Positions 58,499 through 64,000 of a stretch of 64,000 bases of DNA are shown one piece after another. The notes beneath the pieces are model-generated. The model ran no database searches and was not told the DNA's origin. It saw only the letters and a program-made list of their open reading frames with translations. The translations under genes were made by a program, and so were the position numbers. How positions within the stretch are numbered: position 1 is the first letter of the stretch; each line of letters starts with the position of its first letter. The DNA is taken from positions 124,001 to 188,000 of the forward strand of contig NZ_DF238897.1 of assembly GCF_000400995.2 (NCBI RefSeq), in the 5' to 3' direction. The stretch is from Acidovorax sp. MR-S7. Lineage in GTDB: Bacteria; Pseudomonadota; Gammaproteobacteria; Burkholderiales; Burkholderiaceae_C.

Positions 58499-58551
58499 GG
58501 GGTTCTCGTCCTTTCCAGGAGGGCTAAGGGATGGCCGTCCAATTCTGGGAA

Positions 58552-58572
58552 AGATGAGAATCGCTATCATTT
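58552..58572. promoter_or_regulatory. Fur box upstream of TonB receptor operon
   Basis: AGATGAGAATCGCTATCATT followed by T matches the Fur consensus core TGAgAATCgcTATCA closely (arms TGAGAAT and TATCAT-type). It lies between the divergent receptor and AraC-type genes and can control both. Confidence 0.8.
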
Positions 58573-58582
58573 GAAAACATAT

Positions 58583-58617
58583 GCACGGCGGAGCATTTCG
58601 TATGCGAAACGCCGTGC
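58583..58617. promoter_or_regulatory. Long interrupted inverted repeat, candidate AraC/PchR operator
   Basis: GCACGGCG (58583-58590) and CGCCGTGC (58610-58617) are perfect inverted arms, enclosing the inner palindrome TTTCG-TATG-CGAAA. It lies between the Fur box and the AraC-type start, so it may be a regulator binding site or a leader RNA hairpin. Confidence 0.45.
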
Positions 58618-58627
58618 GGCCCGCCGC

Positions 58628-59574
58628 ATGACCCCCTGCCACCTCTGCGCCACACCCGCTTCAAACCCGCCCGGCTGGGTGCGCCAGGCGCTGCCCGCCG
58701 AGCTGGGCGACTGCCATGCCGAGCGCTTCTCGCTGGGCGACGGGCTGGTGCTGGCGCGCTCGCACTACTGCCCAGTGAGCGACCTGGCCGAGGACAGCGT
58801 GAACGCCGATACCTCCGACCAGGGCCGCACGCTGGTCATCACGCTGGGCCTGTCGGGCGAATCGGGCTTTCTGGCGCAGGGTGGCGGCGCGCTGCGCTTC
58901 GCCGCGGGCATGACCACGCTGGCGGCGTTTCGCGGCAGCCAGGGCCAGCGGCGCTACGCGGCGGGGCGGCCGGTGCGCCAGTTGCGCCTGCTGATCGGCG
59001 GGCAGGCGCTGGATCGCTACCTGGGCGCGGAGCTGTCGCAGCGCCTCACGCAGGTGGACGGCGTGCGCCAGCTCGACCACCGCGCCAGCCTGCCCGGCAG
59101 CCTGGCGCTGGCGCGGCGGCTGATGCTGCCGCCCGGCCCGCAGCCCACCGATGCGCTGGATATCTACACATCGCCATGCTGAGCCTGGCGGCGCTGGAGC
59201 TGCGCCACCTTGCGCCGCCGCCCCCGGCACCCACACTGCGCTGGTCGGAGGGCGAGCTGGAACGGCTGGAGCGGGCGCGCGAGCTGCTCGCCACGCGGAT
59301 GGACCGGGACATCACGCTGGCCTGGCTGTGTGCTTCGGTAGGCATGAACGAGCACCGCCTCAAGCAGGGCTTTCGCTCCGTGTTCGGCACCACGCCGCAG
59401 CGGATGCTGCTGGAGCTGCGCATGCGCCGCGCCTGGGCGCTGCTGGAGACAGGCTGCCAGGTGGCGCAGGCGGGCTGGCAGGTGGGGTACGCGCACCCGT
59501 CCAATTTCAGCGCGGCGTTCACGCGCTTCTTCGGGCGCAGCCCCAAGTCGGTTTTCGGGCGGCGATCCGGGTAG
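58628..59574 (+). pseudogene. PchR-type AraC regulator split by a frameshift
   Basis: Part 1 (58628-59182, 184 residues) is the effector domain, including VITLGLSGESGFLAQGGGAL and RQLRLLIGGQALDRYLGAEL. Part 2 (59176-59574, 132 residues, different frame) holds two AraC helix-turn-helix motifs: DITLAWLCASVGMNEHRLKQ and CQVAQAGWQVGYAHPSNFSA. Together they make a PchR-family regulator of about 314 residues. The join GATATCTACACATCGCCATG reads as DIHIAM if two bases are removed (TA at about 59165), so a 2-base gain or 1-base loss is likely. Part 2 could still be translated from its own ATG overlapping the stop (ATGCTGA). A sequencing error is possible. Confidence 0.8.
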
Positions 59575-59634
59575 AAAAAAGATAGCTGCTGGCGCTGGGC
59601 TGGCGGGCGCTGGAGGCCGATTTCACCAAAAAAC
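59574..59634. repeat. Dispersed short repeat between AraC-type gene and perM
   Basis: GAAAAAAGATAGCTGCTGGC, then GCTGGGCTGGCGGGCGCTGG and AGGCCGATTTCACCAAAAAA form a copy with the same ends as others. It fills the gap between convergent genes. Confidence 0.75.
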
Positions 59635-59635
59635 C

Positions 59636-60664
59636 TCAGACCAGCCGCGCCGCCTCCAGCTCTTTCTTGAGATAGGCGTAAAAGAGCGGCGCCGCCACCA
59701 GCCCGGCGGGGCCGAACACCGCCTCGGCCACGAACATCACCGACAGCAGCTCCCACACGCCCATGTGCGTGCGCTGGCCCACCACCTTGGCATTGATGAC
59801 GTATTCGGCCTTGTGGATCAGGATCAGGAAGGCCAGGCAGGCCACCGCTGCCGTCGGCGAGACGGACAGGCCCACCAGCGTGAGCACCGCATTGCACAGC
59901 AGGTTGCCCACGATGGGCACCAGCCCAGCCACGAAGGTGAGCGTGATGAGCGCGGGCGTGTAGGGCAGCCGCATGTCCCACAGCGGCAGCACCAGCAGCA
60001 GGAACAGGGCGGTGAGGAGGGTGTTGAAGGCCGCGATCCAGAACTGCGCGGCGACGATCTGGCGGAAGGCATCGCCCATGCGGGCCACGCGCAGTGCCAG
60101 TTCCTGCGCCAGGGGCCCGCGCGTGCCTTTCATGCTGCGCACGGCGGCCAGCGCGCCGATGAGGAGTCCCACGTAGGCGTAGAGCAGCCCGGTGAGCCAC
60201 ACACGCCCGGCCATGGCGAGCGCGCCCGACTTGGCCGCCAGGTAGCCGGCGATGGCGCGCTGGATCTCGGCCGCGCCCGCGGGCAGCTGGGCGGCGATGT
60301 CGGGTGGCAGCTTCAGGCGCAGCTCCAGCACGGTGCGCGCCAGGTAGTCCAGCAGCTCGCGGTACTGCTGCGGCGCATCGACGATGTAGGTGCGCGAGTG
60401 CGACAGCGCCAGCGCCATGAACAGCAGCGGCGAGAGCATCACCAGCGCAGCGGCCAGCGTCTGCCCGCTGACCGGCAGGCGGCGCGGCAGCCACCCCAGG
60501 CGCGGCGCCAGCCAGCGCGTGAGCAGGAAGCCCAGGCAGACGCACAGCAGGCCGGGCAGCAGGCCGCGCAGCATCACCAACAGCAGCGTGCCGCCCATGA
60601 GCAGGTAGCTGGCGATCTTGACGCCGCGCGTGGGCGGCGGGAAGGGCGGTTGCCCGGAAGCCAT
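59636..60664 (-). CDS. AI-2E/PerM-family membrane transporter
   Basis: A 342-residue inner-membrane protein of the AI-2 exporter/PerM family. Helices near the start (SYLLMGGTLLLVMLRGLLPG, LLCVCLGFLLTRWLAPRLG) and the family end pattern ALITLTFVAGLVPIVGNLLC, VGLSVSPTAAVACLAFLILI, LLSVMFVAEAVFGPAGLVAA are visible. It lies 15 bases after purM in the same direction, an arrangement common in betaproteobacteria. The transported compound is unknown. Confidence 0.88.
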   Translation of the reverse strand: MASGQPPFPPPTRGVKIASYLLMGGTLLLVMLRGLLPGLLCVCLGFLLTRWLAPRLGWLPRRLPVSGQTLAAALVMLSPLLFMALALSHSRTYIVDAPQQYRELLDYLARTVLELRLKLPPDIAAQLPAGAAEIQRAIAGYLAAKSGALAMAGRVWLTGLLYAYVGLLIGALAAVRSMKGTRGPLAQELALRVARMGDAFRQIVAAQFWIAAFNTLLTALFLLLVLPLWDMRLPYTPALITLTFVAGLVPIVGNLLCNAVLTLVGLSVSPTAAVACLAFLILIHKAEYVINAKVVGQRTHMGVWELLSVMFVAEAVFGPAGLVAAPLFYAYLKKELEAARLV

Positions 60665-60678
60665 GGAAGGAAGCGGTA

Positions 60679-61722
60679 TCAGGCCACCACGACGGCGGCA
60701 CCCGCGCCGCGCTCGGCGATCGTGCCGATCGCATGAACCGCCTCGCCCGCGGCGCGCAGCGTCGCAGCCGTGGCGTCGGCATGGGCCGCATCCACCACCA
60801 CCACCATGCCGATGCCGTTGTTGAACGTGCGGTTCATCTCCACGTCGTCGATCCCGGCGGTCTTCTGCAGCCAGGCGAACAGCTCGGTCTGTGGCCAGCT
60901 TCCGGCCTTCAGGTGCGCGGCCAGGCCCTCGGGCAGCACGCGCGGGATGTTCTCCAGCAGGCCGCCGCCGGTGATGTGGGCCAGGGCCTTGATGGGGTGC
61001 TTTTCCAGCGCGGCCAGCACGTTCTTAACGTACAGGCGCGTGGGCTCCATGACGGCCTGCTTGAAGGGCTTGCCATCCAGCGTGGCGGGCAGATCGGCGC
61101 CACCTTGTTGTGCGCGCTCGATGCACTTGCGCACCAGGCTGAAGCCGTTGGAGTGCACACCGCTCGACGCCAGGCCCAGCACCACGTCGCCCGCGGCCAC
61201 GTTCTTGCCCGTCAGGATCTTGGACTTCTCGACCGCGCCCACAGCGAAGCCGGCCAGGTCGTATTCGCCCGCCGGGTACATGCCGGGCATCTCGGCCGTC
61301 TCGCCGCCGATCAGCGCGCAGCCGGACAGCTCGCAGCCCTTGGCGATGCCGCCCACGACGGCGGCGGCGGTGTCCACATCGAGCTTGCCGCAGGCGAAGT
61401 AGTCCAGGAAGAACAGCGGCTCGGCGCCCTGCACCAGCACGTCGTTCACGCTCATGGCCACCAGGTCGATGCCCACGGTGTCGTGCATGTTCCACTCGAA
61501 GGCCAGCTTGAGCTTGGTGCCCACGCCGTCGGTGCCGCTGACCAGCACGGGCTCCTGGTAGCGCTTGGGCACCTCGAACAGCGCGCCGAAGCCGCCGATG
61601 CCGGCCATCACACCCTCGCGCAGGGTTTTCTTGGCCAGCGGCTTGATGCGTTCGACCAGGGCGTCGCCCGCGTCGATGTCGACGCCGGCGTCTTTGTACG
61701 AGATGGGGGTGGAGGAGCTCAT
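60679..61722 (-). CDS. purM: Phosphoribosylformylglycinamidine cyclo-ligase
   Basis: A 347-residue AIR synthetase, fifth step of purine synthesis. [20 protein letters not shown] at the start, [40 protein letters not shown] and [20 protein letters not shown] are diagnostic. It is divergent from hda and followed by perM. Length is normal. Confidence 0.98.
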   Translation of the reverse strand: MSSSTPISYKDAGVDIDAGDALVERIKPLAKKTLREGVMAGIGGFGALFEVPKRYQEPVLVSGTDGVGTKLKLAFEWNMHDTVGIDLVAMSVNDVLVQGAEPLFFLDYFACGKLDVDTAAAVVGGIAKGCELSGCALIGGETAEMPGMYPAGEYDLAGFAVGAVEKSKILTGKNVAAGDVVLGLASSGVHSNGFSLVRKCIERAQQGGADLPATLDGKPFKQAVMEPTRLYVKNVLAALEKHPIKALAHITGGGLLENIPRVLPEGLAAHLKAGSWPQTELFAWLQKTAGIDDVEMNRTFNNGIGMVVVVDAAHADATAATLRAAGEAVHAIGTIAERGAGAAVVVA

Positions 61723-61847
61723 GGAGGTGCGGGTGGGCGAAAACAGCGGATTTTAAGGGGCCGTAAAATCACCGGCTGCTCCGGCTCTGCGACGGCAGGG
61801 CTTTTCCATCCGCTTCCCATGCAATCCCATACCTCCCGCCACGTCCG

Positions 61848-62540
61848 ATGAAGCAACTGGCGCTCGACATCGGCCTGGCCACCGGCCCCACGCTGGACAA
61901 CTTCCACGCCGGTCCCAACGACCAGGCGCTGCAGCATCTGCGCCTGGCCGCCGGTGACGGCGCGGTGCCGCGCTCGCCCGTGCCCACCTACCTGTGGGGC
62001 GAGACGGGCACGGGCAAGTCGCACCTGCTGCGCGCCGTGTACGAGGCGCTGCGCGGCCAGGGTGCGCGCGTGGGCTGGCTGGATGCCTCCGTGGCCGCGC
62101 CCACGGCCTTCGACGAGCGCTGGAGCGCCGTGCTGCTCGACGACGTGCACCTCTACACCACCGGGCAGCAGGCGGCCGCGTTCAACTGGTTCGTCAATGC
62201 CATCAGCCCCGCCGTGGGCGCGCCGCGCTGGGTGCTGGCGGCCGGGCTGGTGCCGCCGGCCGACCTGCCGCTGCGCGACGACCTGCGCACGCGCCTGGGC
62301 TGGGGCCACGTGTTCCAGCTGCACCTGCTTCATGAACCCGAGCGCCGCGCCGTGCTGCGCCAGCAGGCCGACGCGCGCGGCATCTTCCTGTCCGACGACG
62401 TGCTGGACTACATGCTGGGCCGCTTCTCGCGCGACTTGGGGCACCTGACGCAACTGCTCGACCGGCTCGACGGCTTCGCCCTGCGCACGCAGCGCGCGGT
62501 CACCATCCCCTTGCTCAAGACCATGCTGGAATCCGAATGA
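61848..62540 (+). CDS. hda: DnaA regulatory inactivator Hda
   Basis: A 230-residue AAA+ protein that, with the beta clamp, switches DnaA to the ADP form. The clamp-binding motif QLALDIGL is at residues 3-10, Walker A GETGTGKSHLL starts at 51, and Walker B is VLLDDVHLY; FSRDLGHLTQLLDRLDGFAL is typical of the lid. It overlaps the HAD gene by four bases. Confidence 0.95.
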   Translation: MKQLALDIGLATGPTLDNFHAGPNDQALQHLRLAAGDGAVPRSPVPTYLWGETGTGKSHLLRAVYEALRGQGARVGWLDASVAAPTAFDERWSAVLLDDVHLYTTGQQAAAFNWFVNAISPAVGAPRWVLAAGLVPPADLPLRDDLRTRLGWGHVFQLHLLHEPERRAVLRQQADARGIFLSDDVLDYMLGRFSRDLGHLTQLLDRLDGFALRTQRAVTIPLLKTMLESE

Positions 62541-63220
62541 CCCGCCCCCGTCTGGCCCTGTTCGATCTCGACCATACGCTGCTGCCGCTCGATTCCGACT
62601 ACGAGTGGGGCGAGTTCACCATCCGCATCGGCTGGGCCGACCGGGCCGAGTTCGGCCGGCGCAACCAGGCGTTCTACGACGCCTACGTGGCCGGCACGCT
62701 CGACGTGCACGAGTACGTGCGCTTCGCCACCGAGGCCGTGTGCCGGCGCGGCGCGCAGGCCGCGGCCGACGCGCACGCGCAATTCATGCGCGAGGTGATC
62801 GCCCCGGCCATCCGCGCGCAGGCGCTGGCGCTGCTGAAGCAGCACCGCGACGCGGGCGACGAGGTGCTCATCATCACTGCCACCAACGAGTTCGTGACCC
62901 GTCCCATCGCCCAGGCGCTGGGCGTGGAACAGCTGCTGGCCGTGGAGCTGGAGCGCGGTGGCGACGGCTGGTATACCGGCGCCATCCGCGGCGTGCCCTC
63001 CATGCGCGAAGGCAAGGTGCGGCGCATGGAGGAGTGGCTGGCCGCGCGCGGCCTGGACTGGGCGGGCGTGGAGAGCACCTTCTACAGCGACTCCATGAAC
63101 GACGTGCCGCTGCTCGAAAAAGTTCAGCATCCCGTCGCCACCAACCCCGATCCGCGCCTGCGGGCGCTGGCCCAGGAGCGCGGCTGGCGCATCCTGGACC
63201 TTTTCGAAGAAAAAAAATGA
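62537..63220 (+). CDS. HAD-superfamily phosphatase (SerB-like)
   Basis: A 227-residue HAD hydrolase. Motif I is ALFDLDHTLLPLDSDYEWGE, motif II is in IITATNEFVTRPIAQALG, and motif III/IV is in ESTFYSDSMNDVPLLEKVQH. Close relatives are annotated as HAD-IB phosphatases, often beside hda and pcnB. Substrate unknown. Overlaps both neighbours by four bases, so hda-HAD-pcnB is one operon. Confidence 0.92.
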   Translation: MTRPRLALFDLDHTLLPLDSDYEWGEFTIRIGWADRAEFGRRNQAFYDAYVAGTLDVHEYVRFATEAVCRRGAQAAADAHAQFMREVIAPAIRAQALALLKQHRDAGDEVLIITATNEFVTRPIAQALGVEQLLAVELERGGDGWYTGAIRGVPSMREGKVRRMEEWLAARGLDWAGVESTFYSDSMNDVPLLEKVQHPVATNPDPRLRALAQERGWRILDLFEEKK

Positions 63221-64000
63221 TCAAGACCTTCATCGACAAACTGCTGGGCAAGGCGGCCCCGCGCGGCGCCAAGCCCCGCTTCGGCAAGCGCGAGGAAGTG
63301 CCGGCCTCGGTGCACGGCATCGACCCCGCGCTGGTGGACCGGCGCGCCATCGACGTGGTGCGCACGCTGCAGGACGAGGGCTACCAAGCCTACATCGTCG
63401 GCGGCGCCGTGCGCGACCTGCTGTTGGGCCTCAAGCCCAAGGACTTCGACGTGGCCACCGACGCCACGCCCGAGCAGGTCAAGGGGCTGTTCCGCCGCGC
63501 CTTCATCATCGGCAAGCGCTTCCGCATCGTGCACGTGGTGCACGGGCGCGGCCGCGAGCACGAGGTGATCGAGGTTTCCACCTTCCGCGCCTACCTGGAC
63601 AACGCCGCGGCTGAGGCCGTGAGCGGCAACGAGAAGACCAGCAAGGCCGCCCTGGCGGGCATGCAGCACGCCGTGGACGCATCGGGCCGCGTGCTGCGCG
63701 ACAACGTCTGGGGTCCGCAGGACGAGGACGCCACGCGGCGCGACTTCACCGTCAACGCCATGTACTACGACCCGCAGACGCAGATCGTGGTGGACTTCCA
63801 CAAGGGCATCCAGGACGCGAAGAAGAAAACCTTGCGCATGATCGGCGACGCCGCCGCGCGCTACCGCGAGGACCCGGTGCGCATCATCCGCGCCGTGCGC
63901 TTCGCGGCCAAGCTGAGCGCGCTGGGCTTCACGCTGGAGGCCAGGACCGCCAAGCCGCTGGCCGAATGCAAGCGCCTGCTGCAGGAGGTGCCGCAGAGCC
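63217..64000 (+). CDS. pcnB: Poly(A) polymerase, 5' part, cut by window edge
   Basis: The first 261 codons are visible. Nucleotidyltransferase motif YIVGGAVRDLLLGLKPKDFD (with DFD at 76-78) and RRDFTVNAMYYDPQTQIVVD are conserved, and REDPVRIIRAVRFAAKL follows. The basic N-terminus and DEDATRRDFTVNAMYYDP fit bacterial PcnB rather than CCA-adding enzyme. Overlaps the HAD gene by four bases (ATGA). The rest lies beyond 64000. Confidence 0.93.
   Translation, partial: MIKTFIDKLLGKAAPRGAKPRFGKREEVPASVHGIDPALVDRRAIDVVRTLQDEGYQAYIVGGAVRDLLLGLKPKDFDVATDATPEQVKGLFRRAFIIGKRFRIVHVVHGRGREHEVIEVSTFRAYLDNAAAEAVSGNEKTSKAALAGMQHAVDASGRVLRDNVWGPQDEDATRRDFTVNAMYYDPQTQIVVDFHKGIQDAKKKTLRMIGDAAARYREDPVRIIRAVRFAAKLSALGFTLEARTAKPLAECKRLLQEVPQS

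Overview
The window is a GC-rich chromosomal segment (roughly 70 percent GC by eye) from a betaproteobacterium, most likely a Comamonadaceae member of the Acidovorax/Alicycliphilus/Diaphorobacter type. This rests on a Bug-type periplasmic binding protein, a DUF3579 gene beside argF/argD, a Gram-negative porin of the betaproteobacterial type, and a family of short dispersed repeats (core AGCTGCTYGCGCTTG) that I associate with this family. I see no rRNA, tRNA, CRISPR array, transposase or phage gene. Genes are dense, often joined by 4-base ATGA overlaps.

Layout. 0-9 kb: an FtsX-type ABC permease, a CmpX-like membrane protein, an Hsp20 chaperone with a sigma32-like promoter, an ABC ATPase, miaA, an MFS exporter, a lipoprotein hydrolase and a HIT protein. 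9-15.4 kb: two cyclic-di-GMP proteins (EAL-CBS-GGDDF and sensor-PAS-GGDEF) around a porin and a Crp/Fnr regulator with its own TTGAT box. 15.4-19.7 kb: a lower-GC module of flavin-fold protein, amidase and Bug binding protein with a divergent LysR regulator. 19.7-31 kb: xanthine dehydrogenase xdhAB with a divergent LysR regulator, then a BMP-type nucleoside ABC transporter with two tandem binding lipoproteins. 31-38 kb: a polar amino acid ABC transporter plus an FAD amine/amino acid oxidase under an IclR regulator, then a cupin, a Rieske oxygenase and an adenine-deaminase-like enzyme. 38-43.3 kb: an Ntn acylase lipoprotein and the kynurenine genes kynBUA. 43.3-46.7 kb: a Fur-box-led feoAB locus with a small Cys-rich membrane protein, flanked by two YkgJ-type proteins. 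47-54 kb: argF, argD, DUF3579, rpsT, murJ, a SirB1-type protein, ppk2 and a universal stress protein. 54-59.6 kb: an apparent iron-metallophore uptake operon (TonB receptor, SAM methyltransferase, MFS carrier) with a Fur box and a frameshifted PchR-type AraC gene. 59.6-64 kb: perM, purM, hda, a HAD phosphatase and the start of pcnB.

How genes work together. Much of the 20-38 kb region fits purine and nucleoside use: nucleoside import, adenine deamination and hypoxanthine/xanthine oxidation, with a Rieske oxygenase translationally coupled to the deaminase. Two iron systems (ferrous Feo and a TonB-dependent uptake operon) both carry Fur-like boxes. The most unusual features are the dispersed repeat family, which occurs between genes, inside reading frames and as about 100-base composite elements with terminal inverted repeats, and the methyltransferase-containing TonB operon with its broken regulator.
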